A DNA stretch of 64,000 nt from Dehalococcoidia bacterium (GCA_030605665.1 JAUWHW010000061.1:1-64000), one strand, 5' to 3'. Positions 43,556-53,644 are shown, counted from the stretch's first letter. Numbers and translations: made by a program. Notes: generated by a model not told the origin, from the letters alone.

Positions 43556-44728
43556 CTAGATGTTGCCTACCGCCAAGAGCAATTGTTTGTATTCAGGGCT
43601 CACCAAGAGAAGATCCAACGTTGCAATGTCAAAAAGTATGAGGGTGGGGAAGATTGCTGGGAAAAACTGATTTTGCATAAGGTTTATCATGTCTGTGAAT
43701 TCATCAAATGTATAGCTGCCTACAATTTGTTCCCTGCTCCCTCGTGCATCTAGCAGATAGACTTTACGGTCTGCTTTGTCTATACGTCTTGAGACATGAG
43801 CATCTGCGTGTCTAATTTGCTCGTCTAGACAACCAAACAATGGCCCATAATCTAGGTCAGACTTCAGAATTTTTATATTTTGTCCAAGTTTATATTCCCC
43901 ATTGGGTGATGAATTGCCTCTCTTAAGCTCTAATCCTATCCTTATGAGATTTATCATAGGTGCCGAAAGTTCTATAAACCGCCCGTATATATCCATCATT
44001 TTAAGAATAGCTATATCTGCATCTATCTCACCACGTCGAATGAACTCCTTTATGGTATCATCTGCCACTGGAAGTTCGGTTGACATTCTTTTCGACAGCC
44101 CGTCGATATCAAACTTAAGGTAGCTTCTGTAGAGCTTATAATCCTTTATTGCATTGCCTGTAGGCCAAAAACTCTTCATAATTGTATCTACTGCCTGGAT
44201 GATCCTTTCTGCCTCAGGATATTTGCGTTTTAATCTTTCATGTGCTCTCAGCATTTCCTCTGAGATTAGAAAGGAATTTGCTAGAATATAGTGATAATCC
44301 CTCTTCAACCGTAAGAACTTCTCATTCTTTACGTTACTTTCGCTTCTCAGAAATTCATCTATGACTTTGTGTTCGTCATATGTGAATGTAAACTCTCCCG
44401 TTACTATCTCCTTAGCAGCTTTTTTCAGCTTGCCATGGTCCTTATCAATTAAATGTTCTACATCAGTCAGGTATTGATTTAGGTCTTTTAGACGTCTAAA
44501 CCTATATTCACCATCTATATCAACAACACCTCTAAGTTCAACCAAATACTTGATGAAATCTATTTCACTCGATTGTAGGATTATCTGTTCTCCTCCCTTT
44601 TCCAAAACGATAGCAGCCACTGTCGAAAAGCTATCACCTACCCTATTGGCATTTATCTTTATCGAAAGAACATCGTACCTTTCCTCGTGTAGCTTTGTCA
44701 TTAAATCAATAAAATCTTGAGATGCCAT
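43556..44728 (-). CDS. HEPN-type protein with RxxxxH motif
   Basis: 390 residues from ATG 44,728 (GGGGGGGAT upstream). Mostly helical. The segment LDEQIRHADAHVSRRID carries Arg-x4-His, the catalytic signature of HEPN ribonucleases, near residue 320. The N-terminal third contains a beta-rich part (VLSIKINANRVGDSF). No homologous family name can be given. It lies in the defence-gene cluster just upstream of the AAA-PIN pair. Confidence 0.55.
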   Translation of the reverse strand: MASQDFIDLMTKLHEERYDVLSIKINANRVGDSFSTVAAIVLEKGGEQIILQSSEIDFIKYLVELRGVVDIDGEYRFRRLKDLNQYLTDVEHLIDKDHGKLKKAAKEIVTGEFTFTYDEHKVIDEFLRSESNVKNEKFLRLKRDYHYILANSFLISEEMLRAHERLKRKYPEAERIIQAVDTIMKSFWPTGNAIKDYKLYRSYLKFDIDGLSKRMSTELPVADDTIKEFIRRGEIDADIAILKMMDIYGRFIELSAPMINLIRIGLELKRGNSSPNGEYKLGQNIKILKSDLDYGPLFGCLDEQIRHADAHVSRRIDKADRKVYLLDARGSREQIVGSYTFDEFTDMINLMQNQFFPAIFPTLILFDIATLDLLLVSPEYKQLLLAVGNI

Positions 44729-45156
44729 ATCTAGTATCCCCCCCAAAATCCAGTGGTATCATTTAAAAACTAAAGATCCTCGGTTTCAATAACTCCTCTC
44801 GTTAACTAGAGCCATCATCTGTTAGTAGCTTTCGACTCCAGCTGGTCATTTAGATTATATCACGTGCACCAATCTATACACTCAGACTCTCCATGCAGAC
44901 CTACTAAACAAATTGGGCGTAACCAATAGGATTGAGAATCCAATCATTTAAGTATGTATTTCACAATATAGACTCTTACCAGAAGAAAGTTCGGGAGCAT
45001 ATGTATGCAACAAAATGACGGATTGTTTAACTAGAGTCGGCCCGGCTTATTGTTTGACAATGCCGCGATAATGCAGGTAAATTATAGCAAGGTTATGCGC
45101 ATGGTGGCATTTGATAAGCAGATTACGGCTATGGTACGGGCGGCAGTCTAACAATA
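44729..45156. other. Divergent intergenic region
   Basis: About 400 bases between the HEPN gene and the restriction endonuclease gene. A TTGACA at 45,054 with a weak TAAATT 18 bases on could serve the endonuclease gene. No other structure seen. Confidence 0.4.
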
Positions 45157-46413
45157 ATGACAGAAAGCATTGATCCTCGTAAGCTGGAGGCATGGGCAAA
45201 CCAGTCCAAGAGTCTGATTGAGGTACAGAAGGTTGGTGGAAGCTTGCAGAGGAAAATCCGGACTCTCCTTGACTGGAATGGCGGAAGACTCATATATGAC
45301 GCTTCGAATGGATATTCAATAGAAGTTGATGCAGTTGTGCCTTCAGTTTCAACTCCAGAAACCATAGTCTCAGTGACTTACACCGACCCAGACACACCTG
45401 GACATAGTAATGAGAACAAACTACATTTAAAACTGGGGGAGTTGGCGTTAATAAAATGTGCTTACCCAAGGGTTCGGGTCGTGCTTGTCATTGGAGGCAC
45501 TGGCGAGGCGTGGCTTAAGTATGTTTTGAAAGCCTTCAACTACTTCTTTGATGAAGTCATTCTTTTATGGGAGTCCAGTTCAGCGAGGCGCCTAAAAGCT
45601 ATTCGTGATAACCCTTTGTCTGTCCAGTTGCGTAATGCTCAATTGTGGGATGCTCTTCGAAATGAATGGAGTCGGGTTGCATTGAGTCCTGTGGGGCAAG
45701 ATAGACCATCCGGGCTTGTTCGTTATGCCATAGCAGATGTATTACGTGCGCAGTCACCGAAGGCACATCACCCTAATATGATTAATAACGAGGTAGCACG
45801 GTTATGCATGCAGCGCTCTCAGCATTACAGAGGAGCAGAGTGGAAGAGTTATCTAGAAGACAAGTGGGCGAATATCGAAATGTCGCGAAACTACTTCAAT
45901 CCAGTGGAAGCCTCTGTCGAAATAAGTATAAGTTCGGCTGGACTAAAGTTCCAAGGCGGTGTCGCCCAAGATATTAAGCTACCATCGCTGCTAAATACCA
46001 TGGGTATGGTTGAAACGAGTCTGTCGGAGGATTTCGTGCTATACTCTCGGAAATCAGGATTACCAGTGTACATCCAGTGCAAAGCTTGTGGTGGGGGAAG
46101 GAGTCAGCACGGTAAGAACATTCAGAATAGGACAAAGGAACAAATTGCACGCAGCATTCTTTATCGATGTACCTGGGAAAAAGACAATATTGTATTGGCA
46201 CCAAAGAATTTCCACTGGGTCAGTGTTTTGGATGGAGATTGGGGAGTAAATAGACGCCAGCCCTCCAAGTACGTTCATATGCTCCAGTGGGCAGGATATG
46301 ACAAATTCTTTGAGGCAGCTTCGCTCCTGGACGGTAATTTGAATGTGAAACGAGGCGACACAAATCCTTTGGTCAGTTATTTAATGTCCGCTTTGGATTG
46401 TGAGGCGGCCTGA
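45157..46413 (+). CDS. Probable type II restriction endonuclease
   Basis: 418 residues. The segment IEVDAVVPSVSTPETIVSVTYTDPDTPGHSNENKLHLKLGEL followed by RVVLVIGG has the Asp...V-x-V strand layout of PD-(D/E)XK nucleases, and LPVYIQCKACGGGRSQHGKNIQNRTKEQ resembles a second region seen in REases. It is convergent with the large methyltransferase gene, stop codons four bases apart, which is the main reason for the call. The recognition site is unknown. Confidence 0.65.
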   Translation: MTESIDPRKLEAWANQSKSLIEVQKVGGSLQRKIRTLLDWNGGRLIYDASNGYSIEVDAVVPSVSTPETIVSVTYTDPDTPGHSNENKLHLKLGELALIKCAYPRVRVVLVIGGTGEAWLKYVLKAFNYFFDEVILLWESSSARRLKAIRDNPLSVQLRNAQLWDALRNEWSRVALSPVGQDRPSGLVRYAIADVLRAQSPKAHHPNMINNEVARLCMQRSQHYRGAEWKSYLEDKWANIEMSRNYFNPVEASVEISISSAGLKFQGGVAQDIKLPSLLNTMGMVETSLSEDFVLYSRKSGLPVYIQCKACGGGRSQHGKNIQNRTKEQIARSILYRCTWEKDNIVLAPKNFHWVSVLDGDWGVNRRQPSKYVHMLQWAGYDKFFEAASLLDGNLNVKRGDTNPLVSYLMSALDCEAA

Positions 46414-46417
46414 ATAA

Positions 46418-49400
46418 CTACTTGGGTTTACGGAAGACTACTATAGACTCGCGCGTAGGTATACGCCCGTAGCGTCGCATCTGTTGGGGGCTGTTCCCCT
46501 TTTCTCGCGTTACTAGGACCTTCACCGGCTGAAATTCGTGCTTTTCTGCCAGCATCAGTAAAAGGTGATCCACCGGTACAACTACACCCCCCCATCTACT
46601 GTTACCTACAACGAAAGCGGCCTCACTACCTGGCCTCATGAGCCGCCACAACTCTGCCAGTGTTGAATCCAAGTCTTCAAAATAACCCGCGACCATATGG
46701 GGGATTTTTGGATTATTGTTGTCACTTAAAGTGATGGCCTCCAAGATTGTCCGAACCTCGGGGAATTTTGTAACTGGTTCGCGACCTAGGTCGCTCTCTA
46801 CATGCGAACGGAAAGTCCGCTTGACTAAGTCTCGGTAGGCTCCATATGAATTCAATATGCCCAGCAAGGACAACTCTGCTTTCTGCTGGGCTATATAATT
46901 ATTGCGATTCAGGTAAGGAGGTGATGTAATGACAGCATCTACGCATGCATCTGGAAGACCGGTGGCCCTTGCATCGCCACACACCACCTCGCAACTGACA
47001 GAACTACGCGGAATGCCAGCAATCTCAACGTCGGTAGCCATATCTTTTAGCCGGCCTATGTATTTACCTAATACATCGTAGGAAGCTCCCACAATTTGCG
47101 TATTCAGTTTCTGTAAACCGGCACTCTCACTTCTAACCATAAACCGATAATGGGAGCCGTGCTTACGAATTTGACTCACCTCTTCCATAATGCTAACGAT
47201 GCCCAATCGTAGGAAATCTTTATGAGCAGGGGCTACAGGAGATTCATCTATCCAGCGCACTAGCCCAACAAGCTTTGCGAGTATTCCAGGAGAAAAGGCT
47301 TTGTTCAAGAATCCCGCAAACAGCAAGTCGCCGGGCTCCTGTGGCCCTGGTTTGGCTGATTCAATCATGCTAATCAGAAAACGTAGTTCTTCGGGATTCC
47401 AATTACAGGTCTTTGTTCGACTAACCCAAGCCATAAACGGCGAGATCTCTATGCCAGTGGACTGTATGCCTTCTTTCAAACAAGTTACTAATGTGGTCCC
47501 ACAGCCGCAGAATGGGTCCAGCACTACCATGTCCGAACTAACCTGAAGTTCCTCAAGCAAATCTTTAACTAACGGCTCAGAGAAACCTTGATGGAAGCTG
47601 TACCATCTATGAATGGGCAGCCATTTATTGGGTTTAAATGTTACGCTTGACCCAAGGTCCGGTCTATCCCTGTGAAGACCCTCGTACTTAGTTAGTCGCA
47701 CCGGTTCATAGGCTCCTAACTCATTTCCTTCTTGAGAATTATGGGCAGAAATCAGTGATGATGCTTGTTCATTATTGGATGGTATTGAGCGAGAATGGCA
47801 GTCGTTAAGAAATTGCTTTATTGCATTTCGTTCGCTGGTTATCAGATTAAAGCTGCGGGCAACAATATCATCAAGCTCACTCCAAACGGACTTAGCGACA
47901 GGATCGATGTATAGCTCCGCTACTAGATTTGACGCTTGTTTATATGCTCTTGATAATAGCAAAGGCAGCCTTACGGTTTGTAGGTGATGTTTAAGGAGAC
48001 GGAACCAACCGCTGTGTAACTCCGTCCCACTATGGCGAAGAGCGAACTCCATGGTTGGCGTACTAAGAATGGCTGCCCAAAGACGTAGATCGTCGCTATT
48101 CATGTTAAGCGCAAGCAGCGCGTAACCTGAGCAGAATGCGAATTTACCTTCGCAATCAGCAGCAAACTCAGCCCGTGGCATCATCTCACGGACTAGTATT
48201 TTTGGCTTGGATGAGACCCCAAGATTTTGGCTACGGCTGTAAGCGTACCAAGGTTGATTAGCTTCTAGTCCCCGCTCGGATAATTGTTGTTGGTATGACT
48301 GTAAATAGTTCCAAGCTTTCGGGAAACGATCACTCAATTCCTCTTCAGTGTATGGGCGAACAGTACCATATTGGTCAGACTTATACGGGTAAAGAAGGAA
48401 ATTGGTACCGCTACGTATATGGCAACGCCTAATGTCTTCTCCCGATACCAGTGGAACGAGCACCTGTGGTTCTAATTGGGTTGCATGCGAATGATTGAGG
48501 ATATAAATAGAATTAGCGCCTGTGCGAAGTCCTTGGCGAATTTCAGTAAATACTTGGGTAATCAAGGGATTAGAAGACTTGTGAAGCTTTCTCAGCGTGT
48601 CATGCTCTAGCCCAACAACAAAATTCCACGGATGATCCTGAAGACGTTCGGAACTTAGGCTGCTAGTCCTACCTTTACTCAATTCACGTCCTAGGTGGTT
48701 CCCATTTGGAAAGCGGGTGACACTGAAATATTTGGCAGGTGTCAACTTTCCAAATGTGATGACGGAGGTATAAGTAGTGTAACCTTCGAAAATCTGCAAG
48801 TCCTGAAAATCAAGGATGCTTATAATTCGAGCATATGATGTAAGACGTTTGCAGATCGCCTTTCCATATGACGATACCATAAACTTGTGGGATACAATAT
48901 AAGAGGCTATGCCTCCCGGGGAAAGTGTGCGTAGAGCATGTTCTAAGAAAAGAATTACCAAATCAAAGTTGCCCTTTGTGATCTCAGGATAGGCTAATCT
49001 CAGGTTGTGTCTGTAGCTTGCTTCGAGGGCTTGGGCGCGGACATACGGCGGATTCCCTACCAATATATCAAACCCATCTGACGGAAAAGGGGTTGATTCG
49101 TCAAATAAAGTGTAACGAGAAGCTACTTCTAGCAGAGGATCGTGACAAGATAAGTCCCATTTGTGTTTCAAAGCGCGATTCAAGAGCGATGCAAATGCGA
49201 TACAGAGTGGATCGCAATCTACTCCTACGACTTTTACCCCTGCTCCAAAATAGTCCCTGCTTGGCATCAAGAAAGCACCGATCCCGCATGAAACGTCAGC
49301 AACTATTCTAGGCATCTGACCTTGTCGGTGTATTCGTCGCCAGTGATCCAAAGTATCACCAACGATGCGTTTTGCTAACCACGACGGTGTAAAGATTGCC

Positions 49401-49792
49401 CCACGCGCTTTCGCTTCTTCAGGTGTATAGCAAGCCAGATACAATTCAGCAAAAGAGTCAATCGGATTGCCGACTGACCTCTCAGCAAGATGTAAAACAA
49501 TCTTACGCAGTTCTAGGTCCGGCTCACTTAGTATGCCCTTTGCCTCATCGAAAAGTGATAAGTCAATTTGTTGGTCGACAGTTGCCAGCAATTCTGCGCC
49601 TGAGGAACCTTGCAACCATAAATCCAATGCCTGCTTAGCCTCCTCGTTTCCGGACGCCCCCATCATTTGGGCTGTAGCCACAACGGCTACCGACAACGGT
49701 AGACCACGTTTCCTATGGTCAGCAGTCCAAATACTAGATGTTTCGAGAAGATTTTGTATGCTCAGCTGCATGTCAAATCTGTCTTCATTCAA
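46418..49792 (-). CDS. Fused double DNA methyltransferase
   Basis: 1,124 residues. The N-terminal half is an adenine methyltransferase: motif I VADVSCGIGAFLMP, motif IV DILVGNPPYVRAQ, then a long target-recognition region. The C-terminal third is a second methyltransferase: motif I VVLDPFCGCGTTLVTCLK and motif IV VDAVITSPPYLNRNNY. Two different catalytic domains in one chain suit an asymmetric recognition site, one domain per strand. The convergent gene encodes the likely nuclease, so this is probably a type II system with a bifunctional methylase. Confidence 0.85.
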   Translation of the reverse strand: MNEDRFDMQLSIQNLLETSSIWTADHRKRGLPLSVAVVATAQMMGASGNEEAKQALDLWLQGSSGAELLATVDQQIDLSLFDEAKGILSEPDLELRKIVLHLAERSVGNPIDSFAELYLACYTPEEAKARGAIFTPSWLAKRIVGDTLDHWRRIHRQGQMPRIVADVSCGIGAFLMPSRDYFGAGVKVVGVDCDPLCIAFASLLNRALKHKWDLSCHDPLLEVASRYTLFDESTPFPSDGFDILVGNPPYVRAQALEASYRHNLRLAYPEITKGNFDLVILFLEHALRTLSPGGIASYIVSHKFMVSSYGKAICKRLTSYARIISILDFQDLQIFEGYTTYTSVITFGKLTPAKYFSVTRFPNGNHLGRELSKGRTSSLSSERLQDHPWNFVVGLEHDTLRKLHKSSNPLITQVFTEIRQGLRTGANSIYILNHSHATQLEPQVLVPLVSGEDIRRCHIRSGTNFLLYPYKSDQYGTVRPYTEEELSDRFPKAWNYLQSYQQQLSERGLEANQPWYAYSRSQNLGVSSKPKILVREMMPRAEFAADCEGKFAFCSGYALLALNMNSDDLRLWAAILSTPTMEFALRHSGTELHSGWFRLLKHHLQTVRLPLLLSRAYKQASNLVAELYIDPVAKSVWSELDDIVARSFNLITSERNAIKQFLNDCHSRSIPSNNEQASSLISAHNSQEGNELGAYEPVRLTKYEGLHRDRPDLGSSVTFKPNKWLPIHRWYSFHQGFSEPLVKDLLEELQVSSDMVVLDPFCGCGTTLVTCLKEGIQSTGIEISPFMAWVSRTKTCNWNPEELRFLISMIESAKPGPQEPGDLLFAGFLNKAFSPGILAKLVGLVRWIDESPVAPAHKDFLRLGIVSIMEEVSQIRKHGSHYRFMVRSESAGLQKLNTQIVGASYDVLGKYIGRLKDMATDVEIAGIPRSSVSCEVVCGDARATGLPDACVDAVITSPPYLNRNNYIAQQKAELSLLGILNSYGAYRDLVKRTFRSHVESDLGREPVTKFPEVRTILEAITLSDNNNPKIPHMVAGYFEDLDSTLAELWRLMRPGSEAAFVVGNSRWGGVVVPVDHLLLMLAEKHEFQPVKVLVTREKGNSPQQMRRYGRIPTRESIVVFRKPK

Positions 49793-49801
49793 GAGATTCC
49801 G

Positions 49802-50229
49802 CTACCACGTTCGTGATTTCACGTTATTTATATCACATTGTCTCTGGAATTTCAAGTTAAGGGTCTGGTAGTACGCTGACTGGGGTGTCTTCTGCCCCTT
49901 AGGCAATCTGCTACCTACACGTCTCGTAGTCTTAGCACTGCCGTGCCTCTCAATTATATGAGTCTGAGAATGTTTGCAATGTTCTTCTGCAGCATCTAGA
50001 ATCTTTCGTACCGCATCTTCCGGGCTGTCCTCGAGAGGTATAGCCTGTTCTTTAAACGTTCCCATGTGGCGTCGGTAATACGAATCTCAGGTATAAGGAG
50101 GTGATTAGTCAAGTCCCTCCAATTCCAACTGCGATTCGTGAGGTCTGAGCACAAGTTATTATGTGGTAATTCAAGTCGTCTTGTTACCCAATACTTTATC
50201 ATTTGGTGGCTCATTGCACGATTTAGCAC
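49802..50229 (-). pseudogene. Frameshifted, truncated Mrr-N/SeqA-like restriction-associated gene
   Basis: One frame ends LLIPEIRITDATWERLK; the next frame continues EQAIPLEDSPEDAVRKILDAAEEHC and later RVGSRLPKGQKTPQSAYYQ. One missing A in the run at about 50,051-50,053 separates them. Together they resemble the N-terminal regulatory domain and the start of the winged helix found in restriction-related proteins. The usual remainder of the winged helix is absent. Confidence 0.55.
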
Positions 50230-50403
50230 TCTGTTTGATGTGCTTAATCATCGTTGCACGAAACTGACATTTGTTCAACCCGCCCTATTCAACAGAAAGT
50301 CATAAGGTAAAATTTCAAGAATAGGTAATTTATCGTCCCCCTCCGTAGGGAGAATGGCAAGGAAAAACAGAAAGCAAAAACCTTTCGAATAGGAGGTCTC
50401 ATA

Positions 50404-50568
50404 ATGGCAAATGGCGAGCCTAATGCATTTGCCAACCAGGGCCGAGCTCTACCTTCTAAGGTTTTCTATGACTGCTGCTCGGATTTAGGGTAGAATAAGC
50501 AGGATGTCTCTCAGCTGTTAGAGAAGGCTTATTTTGAACTGATTCCAGATGCCATCACGGCGGCATAG
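50404..50568 (+). pseudogene. Small element gene interrupted by an in-frame TAG
   Basis: After AGGAGG, the frame reads MANGEPNAFANQGRALPSKV to DLG, then TAG at 50,491-50,493, then NKQDVSQLLEKAYFELIPDA to a TAG at 50,568. The second half keeps a protein-like pattern in the same frame, so a nonsense mutation (TGG to TAG is the simplest) or stop-codon readthrough is likely. 54 residues if read through. Confidence 0.5.
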
Positions 50569-50648
50569 TTGAACAAAGGGGTTTTATCCTACGCAGTATG
50601 GGTGGCAAAATATAGTCGTTATTAATCCTAGCAAAGGAGAAACAACGA

Positions 50649-51455
50649 ATGAGCAAAAATATTGACCCGTTAGAGGAGACTAAAACGATAATTAAGCAAG
50701 CTTTTCTTGGTGATAAAACAATAGCTCACGTTGACGAGATTATGGAGTTTATTAAGGCTAATCGTATTGCTTGGAATGCTGATAAATCGTCTAGGAAACT
50801 TAGCATTGCTTTCTTAGATGAAGCTGACAGAGATCTAAAGAGTTGCAGAGCGTTGTATCAAAAAAAGATCTACCCACACGCAGTCTACCATCTGCAACAA
50901 GCAGTAGAGAAAGCTATGAAAGGATATTGCTTGGGTTTAGGCATTTTATCTATTCAAGAAATAAGAAGCCATGATACGCCGTATGTGCTGTTAAAAGGCC
51001 TTTTTGAGAAGACTGGTATGAAGACGCTGCTGGAAAGCTTAAGTGAAGATGCAAAAGACCGCCTCGGCAAAGCTTGGGAAGCGATAGAGAAACCAGAGAA
51101 GCGTCTAGAAATCGCTAGAATGCCTTTTGAACAAATTATGGACAGTCTAGATGACATTGATGATTATAAGCTAAAGAGTGAACAGATAGGTGTTTTATTG
51201 ATTCAATTAGCGGCCAATGTTAAAGGTAAATCAGAATCTCTACCTTCAGAAATTGCGACCATCTCAGTTATGGCAAGCTTATATATACTTGGATCGGTGT
51301 CGTTTCCTCACGAGGAATTTACGCGGTATCCGGATGGACAGATGACTCCAACGGAATATGCACCTAAATTGGGAATAGTAAAGGCTATTCCTAAGATGAT
51401 TGATTATCTGACTCCAGCAGTAAAAGATCTGAGACATACATTAACGTGGACGTAA
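50649..51455 (+). CDS. HEPN-domain protein
   Basis: 268 residues with AAAGGAGAAA upstream. The N-terminal half is a HEPN domain: FLDEADRDLKSCRALYQKKIYPHAVYHLQQAVEKAMKGYCLGLG, then EIRSHDTPYVLLK. The motif R-S-H rather than RxxxxH suggests substrate binding or altered catalysis. The C-terminal half is helical and unrecognised. It is followed by a PD-(D/E)XK-like gene on the same strand, 53 bases on. Confidence 0.7.
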   Translation: MSKNIDPLEETKTIIKQAFLGDKTIAHVDEIMEFIKANRIAWNADKSSRKLSIAFLDEADRDLKSCRALYQKKIYPHAVYHLQQAVEKAMKGYCLGLGILSIQEIRSHDTPYVLLKGLFEKTGMKTLLESLSEDAKDRLGKAWEAIEKPEKRLEIARMPFEQIMDSLDDIDDYKLKSEQIGVLLIQLAANVKGKSESLPSEIATISVMASLYILGSVSFPHEEFTRYPDGQMTPTEYAPKLGIVKAIPKMIDYLTPAVKDLRHTLTWT

Positions 51456-51508
51456 TGGAGTCAATATCAAAGTCTATTTATAGAGACTTGGACTTTCAAG
51501 GGTGAAAA

Positions 51509-52669
51509 ATGACACAGCAGGCAAATAATTCTTCGCTTCAAGACTTCCTGGGTAGGTGGGAAGCTCATTTCCACCGGCTTAGAGAAAGTGATAGCTTGAG
51601 TGAGAGCGAAAAAGAAAGGGTTCTCAGCGGCCTAACGAAGCTAAGAGAGGTTTTCGATGATACTTGGCTTTGGGAAAACACGGGGATAGGATTCGTCCAT
51701 CCAGTTCTAAGCCGCCTTGTCAATTATACTCCTAGCTCTCAGCTATGGTTAGCAGATTTCGGAAGGAAATTAGATGCATTGAAAAGTATTGCTGAGTTCG
51801 GAACATTAGCAAAGCGACTAAAAAATGGCAGGGAGTATCTAGGGGCTGAAGCTGAGGTAGAGACAGCAGCCAAACTTATCACCGCCGGCATCACAAACAT
51901 TGAATTATCTCCAAAAGTTACAATCAGGGGTAAACCAAAAGCGCCTGACATGAGAGCTACATTAGAGGGAGAGGATATCTATTTTGAAGTTGCTATTTTG
52001 GGGGACTCGGAAGATAGTGTCAAAGCTGGCCAAACGTTTCAAGAGTTGGTATGGCCATTTGACCCTGAGATAATTCGTTTTTGCCAGGTTCATAAAATAC
52101 TTGCGAAACCTCGCATTGAAGAGTTTAAGGCCAAGATACAAAGTGCTATATCAGAAGTAAAAGAGACCAAAGAATACTGCTATGTGGGAGAGCCAGGTAT
52201 ACTAGACTATCTGGTAATACACCCAAGTAAGCGAGAGGAATGCAAAGCACTAGTCGAGCGCTTCGGAATGAAAGCCGAAGTTATCGGGCCTCCTATTCAA
52301 AGAGATGAGGTGAGAAGGCTCAAACATGCACTGCAGATTAAGAGTCAGCAACTTCCGCCAGAGAGACCTGGGATGATAATAGTTTTTAGCAGCCTTATTT
52401 ATTTTGAATCCCCCAGAATGTTCTATGATACTATGGTCTATGAACTTGAGGACACAGTATACGACCAAAACAATCTTGTTGCCGGAGTCATAATAAGCAA
52501 GGCCGGCGAATTTGGGGAGAGTGAGGTTTATGATAAGCCTCACTACACTATGGTCAGGAATTCGAGTGATGGCTTGGTGCAAGAGACCACGATAGTTATC
52601 AAGAATAGATATTCCAAATTCTCGAAATTAGCCATAACGGAGAAGACCCTCAGAGCATTTACTCGCTAA
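51509..52669 (+). CDS. PD-(D/E)XK-like hypothetical protein
   Basis: 386 residues. The central part, YLGAEAEVETAAKLITAGITNIELSPKVTIRGKPKAPDMRATLEGEDIYFEVAIL, has the helix-strand-strand layout of the restriction-like nuclease fold: early Glu, PDM, and FEVA in the D/E-x-K position. The missing Lys makes activity uncertain. No known family. Same strand as the HEPN gene, so they may work together. Confidence 0.5.
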   Translation: MTQQANNSSLQDFLGRWEAHFHRLRESDSLSESEKERVLSGLTKLREVFDDTWLWENTGIGFVHPVLSRLVNYTPSSQLWLADFGRKLDALKSIAEFGTLAKRLKNGREYLGAEAEVETAAKLITAGITNIELSPKVTIRGKPKAPDMRATLEGEDIYFEVAILGDSEDSVKAGQTFQELVWPFDPEIIRFCQVHKILAKPRIEEFKAKIQSAISEVKETKEYCYVGEPGILDYLVIHPSKREECKALVERFGMKAEVIGPPIQRDEVRRLKHALQIKSQQLPPERPGMIIVFSSLIYFESPRMFYDTMVYELEDTVYDQNNLVAGVIISKAGEFGESEVYDKPHYTMVRNSSDGLVQETTIVIKNRYSKFSKLAITEKTLRAFTR

Positions 52670-53101
52670 TTCATGTCATAATGGTAACGGCACCGATAGC
52701 ATACTAAGGCCCAACCTATATAATTAGACCGTATCCCAGCCAGTGAGCTTTGCAGTTAACTGCTCGGCTGAGTTCGAATGTTAGGCTCTCTGGCTTGAAA
52801 GAACATCTTGGGAAGCCTATTCAATACCGCTCGGATCAACACCGTGAATACTTACATCTCTGTATCTCAAATCAGCGCTTAACAAATACTCAATCTGTTG
52901 AGCCACCCTCCCAAAGCATTCAGGTTAGCTAAGCTGCGCTGGCATTTGCGCCAAATAGCGCCTTGTGCCGCGGTTATACGCTAGAGCCGTAGCCATAGGT
53001 GACGCGGTTTTTCATTGGTACGAAAACCTCCCCATGTCCTCTTGCAACAGGGGTAATGAAGAGATAAACTATCATTGATACCGTGCGCGGGAGGTCTGCA
53101 C
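52670..53101. other. Intergenic gap, nothing recognised
   Basis: About 430 bases with scattered short stop-rich frames on both strands. I see no RNA, repeat or reliable promoter. Confidence 0.45.
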
Positions 53102-53644
53102 ATGCCAAGGGGTCCCAAAAAGGGGCTGAACTTGTCAGACACCTGGCTCGCAAGGGCTTGGCATAGACATTGTGAGGCTGGGTGGACAGCATGGCTAAGA
53201 CTCGGCTTAGCCATGCTGGTTGGTGGAATTGCGTGGCGGACAGGTCAATGCTTTGCGATCTTGGCCGCTGGCGCTATGGTTTTTTTGCACCTTGTGACTT
53301 ATGCTATTGTCGGCCTTGAAGTAACTGGGGACGAAACGGAAATAAGCAAGGCAACTTACGACGGGGTTAACCTGAGTGTGCATGTTCTAGTGGTAGCCAT
53401 AGCAGCCGTTCTGGGTTTGTCAGTCACCCTTGGAAAACCCGCGGGGGGCGTAGGCGTATGGGTTAGGTTGGCTGGAGCGTTCGGTGTAGGTCTTGGCATT
53501 TGGGCTTTGATGCTTCTGGCAGAACCTTCCTCTCAGCAGGGTACAAAGGTCAAGGTTAAGAAACTACGCTGGGGTCTTGTACGATTCTTTTGGTGGATTC
53601 AGCTATTCTCCCTTTTCATACTAATCGGGTTCTTGGTCGTTTAA
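53102..53644 (+). CDS. Four-helix membrane protein, unknown
   Basis: 180 residues from ATG 53,102, with GGGAGG eight bases upstream. Hydrophobic helices at about 31-48, 52-75, 95-115, 120-142 and 160-180. It starts MPRGPKKGLNLSDTWLARAW. No family recognised. It precedes a lipoprotein gene on the same strand. Confidence 0.6.
   Translation: MPRGPKKGLNLSDTWLARAWHRHCEAGWTAWLRLGLAMLVGGIAWRTGQCFAILAAGAMVFLHLVTYAIVGLEVTGDETEISKATYDGVNLSVHVLVVAIAAVLGLSVTLGKPAGGVGVWVRLAGAFGVGLGIWALMLLAEPSSQQGTKVKVKKLRWGLVRFFWWIQLFSLFILIGFLVV

Noticed and set aside
50404..50568. UAG read as pyrrolysine
   Set aside because: No pylT or pylS is visible, and a single Trp-to-stop change explains the sequence more simply.
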